From: Prochlorococcus sp. AG-355-M18
Lineage (GTDB): Bacteria; Cyanobacteriota; Cyanobacteriia; PCC-6307; Cyanobiaceae
Assembly (NCBI GenBank): GCA_003280725.1
Contig: QCED01000009.1
Location: 1-53,942 of the forward strand
Reading direction: 5' to 3'
Length of the DNA: 53,942 bases
In this document: piece by piece, positions 20,935 to 29,456 of the stretch
Layout of the letters: each line of letters opens with the position of its first letter
Numbering within the stretch: position 1 is the first letter of the stretch
Translations under genes and position numbers: made by a program
The notes under the pieces: model-generated
What the model saw: the letters and a program-made list of their open reading frames with translations, nothing else
Database searches by the model: none
Told to the model about the DNA's origin: nothing

Positions 20935-21210
20935 ATGGTTCGATACTATTGCCCATATTGCAATCCTAAAAATCAATTTCAAAAACAATCCTCAAAAGGT
21001 ACTTTGATTTGTGGCTTTTGTGGAGAGGATCTTGTAAAAAAGCCATTTATTAGGTTGAATCAGATAGTTGCTTTAGTTGCTGCGTCATCATTACTTCTAC
21101 CGTTAATATATACTTTTATTTTTTTAATTAAAAATCAAATTAATCCTCCTAAGAAGAGTTATCAGGCAAAAAGTACTTTGATAATAATTATCAGAGAAAC
21201 AATTTCATAA
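20935..21210 (+). CDS. Zinc-ribbon membrane protein, 91 aa
   Basis: The N-terminus is a zinc ribbon: Cys6-Pro-Tyr-Cys9 and Cys26-Gly-Phe-Cys29 (YCPYCNPK..ICGFCGEDL). A hydrophobic helix at about residues 44-66 follows, with a short basic tail. The ribbon faces the cytoplasm. In cyanobacteria similar proteins are uncharacterised. A structural Zn site near the zinc-homeostasis cluster may be coincidence. A terminator lies just upstream, so it has its own promoter. Confidence 0.65.
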   Translation: MVRYYCPYCNPKNQFQKQSSKGTLICGFCGEDLVKKPFIRLNQIVALVAASSLLLPLIYTFIFLIKNQINPPKKSYQAKSTLIIIIRETIS

Positions 21211-21233
21211 GACTATTAAAAAAACCCGTGAGG

Positions 21234-21467
21234 TCAACCTCTGCATAGTGATTTATTTAAACAAGAATTTTTTCTCTCAATATTTATTTGATAATCAAAA
21301 TTTTTTAATTTGTTTTTATTATTTATTACTTTAACTTTTTGCCCACAATGTTCTTTGCAACCGCCATTAAATAAATTGTGTGCATAAAGATTGGAAATAT
21401 TTGCAAGTAGTAAGAGAAAAAATATTTTATAAATTTGATAAAAATAAGACTTAATTTTTAATATCAT
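21234..21467 (-). CDS. Hypothetical secreted Cys-rich protein, 77 aa
   Basis: Residues 1-30 form a signal-like segment ending near NLYAHN. The mature region starts FNGGCKEHCGQKVKVINNK and ends with two more cysteines (NSCLNKSLCRG). The GGC-x-x-H-C motif resembles the secreted protein at 7864-8049 (GGCNSH). Four cysteines suggest disulfides or metal binding outside the cytoplasm. A weak GAGG/CCTC hairpin with T7 lies just after the stop on the minus strand. Confidence 0.6.
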   Translation of the reverse strand: MILKIKSYFYQIYKIFFLLLLANISNLYAHNLFNGGCKEHCGQKVKVINNKNKLKNFDYQINIERKNSCLNKSLCRG

Positions 21468-21498
21468 TATCCCAGACTTAGTAAGTAAATAATATCAG

Positions 21499-21735
21499 TT
21501 AATTCCAAGGAGTGTTTATAAGTCCCCAAATATCGAAGAAGAAAAATAAAACTGCAATAACAACAAGATCCCATGCTCTTTCCCTAAAAGCCCATGGAGC
21601 AATAAAAACTTCACCAAGTCCGTGAAGTGCCGCTCCTACTGGTAGATGATCAAGAACAAGCAAACTATGAGAAAGGATAAAAAGAAAGCTTGCGAAATAT
21701 CTAAAAAAAACAAATTGCCAATTACTAGAATTCAT
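21499..21735 (-). CDS. Hypothetical two-helix membrane protein, 78 aa
   Basis: Two hydrophobic stretches at about residues 8-28 and 56-72 flank a more polar but Gly/His-containing middle, LPVGAALHGLGEVFIAPWAF. The HGLGE...PW and RERAWD segments look conserved. It is well patterned for a real protein, and the topology would leave both ends on the same side. Function unknown. Confidence 0.6.
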   Translation of the reverse strand: MNSSNWQFVFFRYFASFLFILSHSLLVLDHLPVGAALHGLGEVFIAPWAFRERAWDLVVIAVLFFFFDIWGLINTPWN

Positions 21736-21872
21736 ACGTTTTAGATTTTTAAAAAATATACTTCAATGATCAAAAAAATTAAATAGATCGAGTAAATAGA
21801 TATTATTTTTGGTAGCCATAAATACGAATAAAGATTTAAAGCTCAAGTAAAAATTACTAAACAAAGAAATAG

Positions 21873-23306
21873 ATGTTTTCAGGTTATCGTCCGAAAAATA
21901 GTTTTGATGAATACTTTAAGGATAATGTTAACTCTGCAAGAGAAATATTAATTCCTCTTTTATCCTCCTTAGATAATATGGGTATTGAAGAATTAAACAG
22001 GAATCATTCTGCAGCAAAAAAATTATTACTAAGACATGGTGCCACTTTTAGATTAAATGATACTGGTTTAAAAGGCACGGAGAGAATATTACCTTTTGAT
22101 CCACTGCCAAGAATAATAAGTAAAGATGATTGGTTAACATTAGAAAAAGGCCTGAAACAAAGACTTGAGGCAATTGATTTATTCCTTGATGATATTTATA
22201 ATTCTCAAAATATAATTAATGACGGGATAATTCCAAGAGAATTAATAGAGAGTTCAGAAGGTTGGAGACCTCAAATGATAGGTTTCAAACCTCCATTAAA
22301 TAAATGGTGTCAAATTTCAGGACTTGATTTGATAAGGGACAGAAAGGGTGATTGGCATGTTTTAGAAGATAATTTAAGATGCCCTTCCGGGGTTGCTTAT
22401 TTTTTAGAAAATAGATTAGTCATGAAAAATATTTTTCCTAATCTTTTCTCTGGCAGAATAGTAAAACCGATTGACGAATATCCATCATATCTTTTAAAAA
22501 CTCTTCAAGAACTTGCAGTGTGGACAGATACTCCCAAGATAGTTCTACTAACTCCAGGAATCTTTAATAGTGCTTATTTTGAACATAGTTATTTAGCTCA
22601 AGAAATGGGCATACAACTAGTTCAGGGTCATGATTTAGTTTGTAATGATGATTATGTATATTTAAAAACTACCTCTGGATTAAAAAGAGTAGATGTTATT
22701 TACAGACGAATTGATGATGATTTCTTAGATCCTCTTAATTTCAGAAAAGATTCCTGCCTTGGTGTTAGTGGATTACTTGATGTTTTTAAGGCAGGTCATG
22801 TTGCTATAGCAAACGCACCAGGGACTGGAATAGCAGATGACAAGATGATTTATTCTTTTGTTCCAAAAATGATTAAATATTATCTTGATGAAGAAATTAT
22901 TATTAAAAATGTAGAAACGTATATTTGTCATTACCAAAAGGATCGAGAATATGTTCTAGAAAATTTATCAAAACTTGTTGTTAAGTCTGTCTCAGAAGCT
23001 GGAGGTTACGGGATGTTAATTGGCCCTCACTCAACAATAAGTGAGATAGAAGAATTCGGAAATAAAATTATAAAAAATCCTAGAAATTTCATAGCACAAC
23101 CAACATTAGAATTATCTACTGTGCCATCATTATGTGATGGAGAACTATATCCATGTCATGTTGATTTAAGACCATATATCTTAAGAGGAAAAGATTCATG
23201 GGTTAGCCCAGGTGGGCTTACGAGGGTAGCATTAAAAAAAGGATCATTAGTCGTCAATTCTTCTCAAGGTGGAGGATGCAAAGATACATGGGTTGTAGGT
23301 AAATAA
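21873..23306 (+). CDS. Circularly permuted ATP-grasp protein (CP_ATPgrasp_2, DUF404/407)
   Basis: A 477-residue protein matching the circularly permuted ATP-grasp family. Blocks seen include DLIRDRKGDWHVLEDNLRCP (nucleotide and metal site), NAPGTGIADDKMIYSFVPKM, LVVKSVSEAGGYGMLIGPH (glycine-rich loop after the lysine) and CHVDLRPYILRG near the end. Family members are predicted to ligate amino acids or peptides (amidoligase-like) using ATP. The stop is 1 nt before the start of the alpha-E gene. No experimentally known substrate. Confidence 0.85.
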   Translation: MFSGYRPKNSFDEYFKDNVNSAREILIPLLSSLDNMGIEELNRNHSAAKKLLLRHGATFRLNDTGLKGTERILPFDPLPRIISKDDWLTLEKGLKQRLEAIDLFLDDIYNSQNIINDGIIPRELIESSEGWRPQMIGFKPPLNKWCQISGLDLIRDRKGDWHVLEDNLRCPSGVAYFLENRLVMKNIFPNLFSGRIVKPIDEYPSYLLKTLQELAVWTDTPKIVLLTPGIFNSAYFEHSYLAQEMGIQLVQGHDLVCNDDYVYLKTTSGLKRVDVIYRRIDDDFLDPLNFRKDSCLGVSGLLDVFKAGHVAIANAPGTGIADDKMIYSFVPKMIKYYLDEEIIIKNVETYICHYQKDREYVLENLSKLVVKSVSEAGGYGMLIGPHSTISEIEEFGNKIIKNPRNFIAQPTLELSTVPSLCDGELYPCHVDLRPYILRGKDSWVSPGGLTRVALKKGSLVVNSSQGGGCKDTWVVGK

Positions 23307-23307
23307 T

Positions 23308-24249
23308 ATGCTTTTAAGTCGAGTAGCAGAATCTCTTTATTGGATCAATCGTTATTTAGAACGTGCGGAAAACATATCTCGTTTCGTGGAAGTAAGTGAA
23401 GCAATGTCATTAGATTGTCCACCAGGAAGTGCAGAACCTTGGCTCCCATTAATTGATGCTTCAAGTGATAGAGAATCTTTTGATAAAAGATTCCCAGAGA
23501 AACAACCTAATGACGTTATTAATTTTTTAATAAGAGATCGTTTAAATCCAAACAGCATTATTTCTTGCATTCAAATGGCGAGAGAAAATGCAAGGCAAAT
23601 TAGAGACGTCTTGACCACGGAAATGTGGGAACAAATTAATATCTTATATTGGAATATGCAAGAAGGAGAGGCAATATGGAATAAACCAAGGCAAGAACAA
23701 TTAAGTGAAATAAGGAGGGAATGTCAGCTTTTTTATGGAATTACAGATGCCACTCTAAGCAAAGACCTTGCCTGGAGATTTAGCATTCTTGGAAGATTAA
23801 TCGAGAGAGCGGACAAAACATCAAGAATTTTAGATGTTAAATATTATTTACTTCTACCCAGTTTAGATGAACTGGGAGGAGTTCTTGATGAATTGCAATG
23901 GATTGCTCTTTTACGTTCAGCTGGAGCTTATCAAATGTTTAGGAAAGCAGAACAAAATTCTATAAAGCCTAATTCAGTAGCAAGATTCCTTTTACTTGAT
24001 CCAATTTTTCCTAGATCAGTAAGATACTGTTTAGATGGGATAAGCAATACGCTTAAAATGATAGATTCCTCCCCTCCTCCAGAAAATCCCACAGAATTAG
24101 AGTGTATGAGAGGTTTGCTTAAAGCAAAGTGGAGTTATATCAGAATTGAAGATATAATTAATAATGGATTACATGAGGCAATAGATTCATTGCAAATTGA
24201 TTTAAATAAATTAAATAATCTAATTCAAAAAAAATATTTTATAAATTAA
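23308..24249 (+). CDS. Alpha-E domain protein (DUF403)
   Basis: A 313-residue all-helical protein of the alpha-E family. It opens with LLSRVAESLYWINRYLERAE, the typical first helix (R-x-A-[ED]-x-L-Y-W-x-x-R-Y-x-E-R-[AT]-E). IQMARENARQIRDVLTTEMW and FSILGRLIERADKTSRILD are further family blocks. It has no known enzyme motif and usually accompanies a permuted ATP-grasp protein and a transglutaminase, as here. Translation is likely coupled to the upstream gene (1-nt gap). Confidence 0.88.
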   Translation: MLLSRVAESLYWINRYLERAENISRFVEVSEAMSLDCPPGSAEPWLPLIDASSDRESFDKRFPEKQPNDVINFLIRDRLNPNSIISCIQMARENARQIRDVLTTEMWEQINILYWNMQEGEAIWNKPRQEQLSEIRRECQLFYGITDATLSKDLAWRFSILGRLIERADKTSRILDVKYYLLLPSLDELGGVLDELQWIALLRSAGAYQMFRKAEQNSIKPNSVARFLLLDPIFPRSVRYCLDGISNTLKMIDSSPPPENPTELECMRGLLKAKWSYIRIEDIINNGLHEAIDSLQIDLNKLNNLIQKKYFIN

Positions 24250-24260
24250 AAAATTTATTA

Positions 24261-25118
24261 ATGAGAATTAAATACATCCACAAACTTGAATATAAATATG
24301 AAGACTCTGTTCAATTAGGTGAACATAGATTGTGTATAAAGCCAAGGTCAAATGGTTTCCAAAAGCTAAAGAATTTTGAATTAAAAATAAGTCCAGAACC
24401 AGAAATTATTTACCCATTACTTGCTGCCAGTGGCGAAGAGATAAGTAGAATTAGATTTAACGGATTAACGGATAACTTAATTATTGAATCAACTAGTGAA
24501 GTTGAGACTATTAAACATCCAAATATTATTGATGGGGTTAAAAATAGAGATTTAACATTACCTTTTTGTAGAAGCATTATTAACAGAGATTTACAGGGTG
24601 CTTTAGAGGGATGGATGCCAAATGGACAACACGACCCCTCTGCGGTCGAAATTGCCCAAGAAGCTTTAGCAGGAAGCATTAATAACGCATTATCATTCAC
24701 ATACCAACTAATAGAAATCATTCAAGATCGGGTTAAATATACCAAAAGACATACAGGTCCAGCATGGCCTGCAAGCAGAACACTTAGAGAACGTATAGGT
24801 TCATGCAGAGATTTAGCAATGCTAATGGTTGAAGCTTGTAGGTCTATAGGTATCCCCAGTAGATTTGTAAGTGGTTATCATTTTGAAGATCCCTTGCCTT
24901 ATGAGTTGGATTTACACGCTTGGGCTGAATTATATATTCCAGGTGCGGGCTGGAGAGGTTTTGATCCAAGCGGTAAAGGATTGATAGACGAAAGATATTT
25001 AACATTGGTATCTTCTTCCAAATCTAATCTAACTTCTGTAATTACAGGAAATTTTATAGGAAAAAATAATCTAGAAAATACTTTATCCTGGGAAATCAAA
25101 CCTCTCGAAATTAAATAA
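24261..25118 (+). CDS. Transglutaminase-like cysteine protease/peptidase
   Basis: A 285-residue protein with a bacterial transglutaminase-like N-terminal domain (about 1-90) and a papain-like core. Catalytic triad: Cys182 in GSCRDLAML, His219 in LHAWAELYIP and Asp235 in RGFDPSGKG. It may cleave or form isopeptide-type bonds. As the third gene of the ATP-grasp/alpha-E set it may act on the amide product of those enzymes. Cytosolic, no signal peptide. An AT-rich imperfect inverted repeat (about 25145-25184) follows as a possible terminator. Confidence 0.88.
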   Translation: MRIKYIHKLEYKYEDSVQLGEHRLCIKPRSNGFQKLKNFELKISPEPEIIYPLLAASGEEISRIRFNGLTDNLIIESTSEVETIKHPNIIDGVKNRDLTLPFCRSIINRDLQGALEGWMPNGQHDPSAVEIAQEALAGSINNALSFTYQLIEIIQDRVKYTKRHTGPAWPASRTLRERIGSCRDLAMLMVEACRSIGIPSRFVSGYHFEDPLPYELDLHAWAELYIPGAGWRGFDPSGKGLIDERYLTLVSSSKSNLTSVITGNFIGKNNLENTLSWEIKPLEIK

Positions 25119-25244
25119 TCACTAAATTTTTAATCTTTTAAAATAACAAAAAAACATAAATAATAATATGTTTCTTTTTTTGTGTTAATTGATACGTTCT
25201 TGGATATATATATCTGTTTTCATTTGTTTAATCTTTAAAGAAAA

Positions 25245-25766
25245 TTGAACTCAAGTTTAGAAATTCCAGTTATCAAATCAAACAAATCAAAAATGTTTGA
25301 ATTGATAAGTTATGAAAAATTTCGCGATACAAAAGATGTTAGATTTTTTGATATTAGTGTTAATGAATCAAACTATAGAGATCTAGTTATTCACAGTGGC
25401 CCTGCAGTAAGTCCTCCAAATGATGAAGAATTTAATGATTGGCAATTTTACATACATCACAATCAAGAAGATAATCTACTGGCTATCTCTGGGGGAAGAA
25501 CATTTTTTCTTGTCAATTTTGGCTGGGATTATCCTTTTTATAAAGTTAGATTAGAATCTTGCGGATACATTTTAAGAATTCCCAGAGGAACTTTTCATAG
25601 ATCAGTATCTGACGAAAAAGGTTCCATAGTTTTAAATCAAGCTATAAGAGATAAAGAAGGTACAGTTGAATCTGAATTCAAGGTTACGAATAGCAAAGAC
25701 AACAAAAAACTTCTAGATTGTATAACTAATCTAGAGCCTAGATTTAAAATTTATAGTGTTAAATAA
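25245..25766 (+). CDS. Cupin-like hypothetical protein, 173 aa
   Basis: An all-beta protein with cupin-like features. [20 protein letters not shown] and [20 protein letters not shown] correspond to paired strands ending in a P-x-G-x-x-H turn, where a metal-binding His could sit. The reading frame starts with TTG; the first in-frame ATG (MFELISYEK, 25293) is an alternative and would remove 16 residues. It probably binds a small ligand. Function unknown. Confidence 0.6.
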   Translation: MNSSLEIPVIKSNKSKMFELISYEKFRDTKDVRFFDISVNESNYRDLVIHSGPAVSPPNDEEFNDWQFYIHHNQEDNLLAISGGRTFFLVNFGWDYPFYKVRLESCGYILRIPRGTFHRSVSDEKGSIVLNQAIRDKEGTVESEFKVTNSKDNKKLLDCITNLEPRFKIYSVK

Positions 25767-25849
25767 TCTTAAAAACGAGTTTCAAATTTATTCATCAATT
25801 TAAAATATTATCTAATTGTTATAAAATAATCATATTCAAATTATTTAGT

Positions 25850-26368
25850 ATGAAATCTTTTAAGTTTTTGAAATATTTTTTATGCTTAATTTTTTCTTTC
25901 TTAGTTTTAGGCTCTCCAGTTTTCGCTGGAGCAAATGTAGCTGTTAAGGGCGAGGGAGATGAAGTTCCAAGTTATGTAAGATCTAATATTACAGGATTTG
26001 ATTTCCATGGAGAGGATCTTCATTTATCTTCTATTGCTGGAGCAGTTGCTAGAGACGCAGATTTTAGTGATGTTGATTTACATGGAACTACATTAACTCT
26101 ATCTGATTTAAAAGGTTCTAATTTAAATGGAATCGACCTGACCGATACTCTTTCTGATCGAGTTAATTTCCAAAAAACAGATCTTAGAAATGCTGTTTTA
26201 ATAAATATGATCGCATCAGGCAGCAGTTTTGCAGGGGCTCAAATAGAAGGAGCAGATTTTTCTTATGCCATCCTTGACAGCGAAGACCAAAGAAATCTTT
26301 GTGAAATCGCTGATGGGATCAATCCAACAACAGGAGTTTCAACAAGAGAAAGTCTTGAGTGTAGTTAG
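25850..26368 (+). CDS. Secreted pentapeptide-repeat protein
   Basis: A 172-residue protein with a signal peptide (residues 1-26, ending PVFAGA) and a pentapeptide-repeat coil. A(D/N)LXX units are visible, such as [30 protein letters not shown] and ADFSY, forming a right-handed quadrilateral helix. It ends in a Cys-containing C-terminal cap ([17 protein letters not shown]). This plan, signal plus repeats plus Cys cap, fits lumenal pentapeptide proteins of thylakoids. Its binding partner is unknown. Confidence 0.88.
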   Translation: MKSFKFLKYFLCLIFSFLVLGSPVFAGANVAVKGEGDEVPSYVRSNITGFDFHGEDLHLSSIAGAVARDADFSDVDLHGTTLTLSDLKGSNLNGIDLTDTLSDRVNFQKTDLRNAVLINMIASGSSFAGAQIEGADFSYAILDSEDQRNLCEIADGINPTTGVSTRESLECS

Positions 26369-26377
26369 CATGAAAAA

Positions 26378-26731
26378 TCATAAGTAAACTTTCTTACCGT
26401 TATTAAATTTATAAATCCTTTGTTCATCGTCTTGAAATATCATTTCACCATTTAATTTGGATTTCTTAAATTTTGAGAGCCTTGCTCTGTGAATATTAGA
26501 TTTTCTATTAATACTATCTTCGTTATCATAACTTCCAATATAGATATTTATATTAGGGTTTGAAAAGGTTTTTTCTTCTTCTCTTAAAAAAATTCTCTCA
26601 ATATTTGTTTGCGTGCTCTGAAATTTATTTTTAAATTTGTCTAATTTTAAGTTCTTTGGTTTTTTAGATTTTATTTTTTTATAGACCAAAAAAATAACTC
26701 CAAAAATTAGAAAAACTAAAAATATATTCAT
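26378..26731 (-). CDS. Hypothetical N-terminally anchored protein, 117 aa
   Basis: An N-terminal transmembrane helix (MNIFLVFLIFGVIFLVYKK) is followed by a very basic linker and a small C-terminal region ending in strand-like segments GEMIFQDDEQRIYKFNNGKK. The latter looks like a short beta-hairpin domain. It is downstream of the 63-aa gene and likely in the same operon. Function unknown. Confidence 0.55.
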   Translation of the reverse strand: MNIFLVFLIFGVIFLVYKKIKSKKPKNLKLDKFKNKFQSTQTNIERIFLREEEKTFSNPNINIYIGSYDNEDSINRKSNIHRARLSKFKKSKLNGEMIFQDDEQRIYKFNNGKKVYL

Positions 26732-26734
26732 TAC

Positions 26735-26926
26735 CTATTTAATTTTTATTTTAATATCTACGCCTAAATTACTTTTAGTAGTTAATATTTCTTTTTTTAA
26801 GATTCCATAAGTAAAAATTCTAGATAAAGTTTTTAAAGATTTAAAAACTAAAAAAACAGTAAATAAAAAGAAAACAATAAGGTTTTCTACAAGAATATTT
26901 TTATTTTTATTTTCTAAGTTGCTCAT
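26735..26926 (-). CDS. Small membrane protein, 63 aa
   Basis: A polar, Asn/Lys-rich start (MSNLENKNKNILVEN), one transmembrane helix (LIVFFLFTVFLVFKSL), then an amphipathic tail (GILKKEILTTKSNLGVDIKIKIK). It is 16 nt downstream of the PfkB kinase gene and 3 nt upstream of the 117-aa gene, so the three probably share a transcript. No family recognised. Confidence 0.5.
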   Translation of the reverse strand: MSNLENKNKNILVENLIVFFLFTVFLVFKSLKTLSRIFTYGILKKEILTTKSNLGVDIKIKIK

Positions 26927-26942
26927 GAAAGTGTTAATTCAA

Positions 26943-27812
26943 TTATTTTTCATCATTATTTGCATATGGGCCGAAAAATTCACTAGCGTCTCTTCCCATT
27001 ACTTTAGCAAGATTTAAACTTTTATCTATATCCCATTTAGATGCCATTCCAAAAAGAATACCAGCAGCAAAAGAATCGCCACATCCATAAGAATCAACCT
27101 TTAATTTTTTATTTTTAAGAGCCTCATATCTTCCTCCTGGAAATATTATACCTCCCTTCTCTCCCTCGGTTTTAATAGTATATTTGGGTTTTGACGATAA
27201 TTCAGAAAAAGAAAAAACTTCTCCGGGATCAAGATTACTGCCTATTAATCCATCTAAAAGAACATTTGAATTATTAATTGTATTTAATCCTACCCTTGGT
27301 GTAGTACAAAGTATTGAAGCTGATCTAGCCATTTTAAAAATCTCTGAATCAGATGCAGTAATAAAAATTCCGTCCATTTTTTTTAAAATATTCCATTCCA
27401 ACTTGTCTTTATGAGTTGGAGCTAACCTTTCACCAATAACTGTTATTGCTCTTTCACCTTTGGAGTCAATTAAACTAAATCCTCTTCTAGTTGGTTTGTC
27501 ACGCCAAGCTACATGCATCTTAATTCCCATATTTGAGAGAATTTTGAAACACTTATCTCCATATTCATCATTACCTAATGACGTAAAAAAATGAATTTGG
27601 TTTAAAGTTAAATCAGAAAGTATTTTCGCGATAATAGAGCCACCACCAGCTGGATACTCAAGAGATTTTTCAGAATGAGAAATGACGCCTGGTTTTGGTA
27701 ATTGATCGACCTTTAAGAAATTTATCCACTCAACATGACCAACAACAGCAAAATTTAAATTTCCTTTTTTAAATTTATAGTCTTCAACTTTATTATTCTT
27801 TTCAACAACCAT
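26943..27812 (-). CDS. PfkB-family carbohydrate kinase
   Basis: Ribokinase-like sugar or nucleoside kinase, 289 residues. The family's C-terminal signature with catalytic Asp is present, VDSYGCGDSFAAGILFGMAS (the G-x-G-D anion hole). EYPAGGGSIIAKILSDL at about residue 53 is the N-terminal GG block, and TSLGNDEYGDKC is the lid region. Substrate cannot be told from sequence; adenosine, ribose and fructose derivatives are all found in the family. It starts an apparent minus-strand operon. Confidence 0.87.
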   Translation of the reverse strand: MVVEKNNKVEDYKFKKGNLNFAVVGHVEWINFLKVDQLPKPGVISHSEKSLEYPAGGGSIIAKILSDLTLNQIHFFTSLGNDEYGDKCFKILSNMGIKMHVAWRDKPTRRGFSLIDSKGERAITVIGERLAPTHKDKLEWNILKKMDGIFITASDSEIFKMARSASILCTTPRVGLNTINNSNVLLDGLIGSNLDPGEVFSFSELSSKPKYTIKTEGEKGGIIFPGGRYEALKNKKLKVDSYGCGDSFAAGILFGMASKWDIDKSLNLAKVMGRDASEFFGPYANNDEK

Positions 27813-27853
27813 AAGCTTTTAAATACTATTATTAAAAGAAATATTTTTGACAA

Positions 27854-28225
27854 GTGAATTCATTTAACATTTTAAAAGATAATAAACAGATACTATCTTA
27901 TCTTTACCTTTTTCTATCAATTTTGGGTGCTGTCCTGCCAATGATGGCAAATTTCGAATTTGCTAGGGAATATGGAAACAGCTTTGATATAAATAACTTC
28001 ATTTCTTTAGCAAATGCAAACCCTGCAGCTCAGTCAATTTCTAGGGACTTATTAGTAGGTGCAAGCGCTATTTTTATATGGATAGTAAATGAATCAAAAA
28101 AATTAAACATGAAGAATATGTGGGTTGTATACATTGGAACTTTTCTTATAGCCTTCGCATTCTCTGCACCTTTTTTCTTATTTCTAAGAGAGAGAAGAAT
28201 TATTGAATTAGAAAAGATTAATTAA
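27854..28225 (+). CDS. DUF2834 membrane protein
   Basis: A 123-residue protein with three helices. It shows the DUF2834 pattern: LSYLYLFLSILGAVLPMMAN, then NNFISLANANPAAQSISRDL in the loop, then LLVGASAIFIWIVNESKKL. The family is of unknown function, widespread in cyanobacteria. The start is GTG, because no in-frame ATG precedes the first helix. The 3' end overlaps the convergent MFS gene by 4 nt. Confidence 0.78.
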   Translation: MNSFNILKDNKQILSYLYLFLSILGAVLPMMANFEFAREYGNSFDINNFISLANANPAAQSISRDLLVGASAIFIWIVNESKKLNMKNMWVVYIGTFLIAFAFSAPFFLFLRERRIIELEKIN

Positions 28226-29451
28226 AATAATCTCTTAAATAGAATTGTAAAGGCAATAAAGCAACAACAAGAAATTGAAAGCCAGATTATTGAAGCATAA
28301 CCAAATAGATCTAATATGCGTCCTGAAATAAATGGTCCAAAAAAATAACCCATAGCAAAACATTGTGATAATAGAGCAAGTGCAAAACCTTTTTTATTTG
28401 AAGGAGCTATTCTGAAAACGACATCTGTTGATGTTGGAAGAAATGAAGCAGTCCCTAAACTTACTAAAATCAATGCCAAAGAAATTAAATAAAACGCTGG
28501 GATATTTAAATAACTAGAAATAAATAATAAAAATGAAGCGAAAGTGAAATTTATTAAACTAAATTTCAAGCCAAATAATCTTTCTTTCTTAGATATCCAA
28601 GAACCGACAGGCCATTGTAAAAACAACAATAAAATTAACTGAATAGAAATTATAAGACTGATAATTTCTTTGCTTAATGCATTACGATATACTCCACCTT
28701 TAACAAGATCCAGAGGCAAAGTTACTTGTATCAAGGCTAAAGAGGTAGTTATCAATAAAATAGATAAAATTATTATTGTTGAATTTTTATTCCATTTCAA
28801 TTGTCCCTGATTAATTGGATCTACTAATTTTTTTTGAAAATTTTCTAAGTTTCTTTTTATAGAAGAACTATTTCTAGATATTAAATACGTGATAACTAAC
28901 ATGCAAAATATATCATTAATAAATATTGATTTGGAAAACAAAAAATTCGTCATATAACTCCCTAAGAATACCCCTAGAAATATTCCTAAAGCTTCCGAAC
29001 TTCTAACAAGGGCATAAGCTTTACGTGTTTCAATAGGATGACAAAAATAGGGCACCCCAAACTCGGCAGCAGGCCAATATATTCCTGCAGCAGCCCCAAC
29101 AAGTGATTGTCCAATTATGTACAACAAAGTATCTCTTGAAAAAATGAGGCAAAAGCTAGCGGCAATACTTAGTATTGAAGAAGTAATTATCGGAAATTGT
29201 ATTTTTCCAGTTTTATTAAGATAATTACCTGTAAAGAGTCTTGTTACTGTTCCAATTATTGCTGAAATGGTAAATCCCAGGCCAATATCTGTCGCCGATA
29301 ATCCTAGGTTATTAAAAATAAGTGATGTTAAATAAATAACACCTCCTGCTCCAAATGCAGCAAAAAATCTTATCTTGGTTATTAACCTTAAATGATAAGG
29401 AAATTGAATCCACCAATTTTTGCAAATTTGTAAACTATTTGGACTAATCAC
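28222..29451 (-). CDS. MFS transporter
   Basis: A 409-residue protein with 12 predicted helices in two halves around a cytoplasmic loop (near KRNLENFQKK). The MFS loop-2/3 region reads FTGNYLNKTGKIQFP. PAAEFGVPYFCHPIETRKAY is typical of helix 4-5 of the family. The substrate cannot be predicted. The start is GTG at 29451; the start codon of the divergent hydrolase is only 2 nt away, so each promoter must lie within the other gene. Confidence 0.88.
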   Translation of the reverse strand: MISPNSLQICKNWWIQFPYHLRLITKIRFFAAFGAGGVIYLTSLIFNNLGLSATDIGLGFTISAIIGTVTRLFTGNYLNKTGKIQFPIITSSILSIAASFCLIFSRDTLLYIIGQSLVGAAAGIYWPAAEFGVPYFCHPIETRKAYALVRSSEALGIFLGVFLGSYMTNFLFSKSIFINDIFCMLVITYLISRNSSSIKRNLENFQKKLVDPINQGQLKWNKNSTIIILSILLITTSLALIQVTLPLDLVKGGVYRNALSKEIISLIISIQLILLLFLQWPVGSWISKKERLFGLKFSLINFTFASFLLFISSYLNIPAFYLISLALILVSLGTASFLPTSTDVVFRIAPSNKKGFALALLSQCFAMGYFFGPFISGRILDLFGYASIIWLSISCCCFIAFTILFKRLF

Positions 29452-29456
29452 TAGTG
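29449..29456. promoter_or_regulatory. Palindrome containing two divergent GTG start codons
   Basis: The 8-base palindrome CACTAGTG gives a GTG start on each strand, the MFS gene on minus and the hydrolase on plus. No untranslated spacer exists between the two genes, so transcription and translation of each must start inside the other. Confidence 0.7.

Noticed and set aside
20747..20956. 69-codon minus-strand frame
   Set aside because: It spans the strong plus-strand terminator and overlaps the zinc-ribbon gene start; no protein-like pattern.
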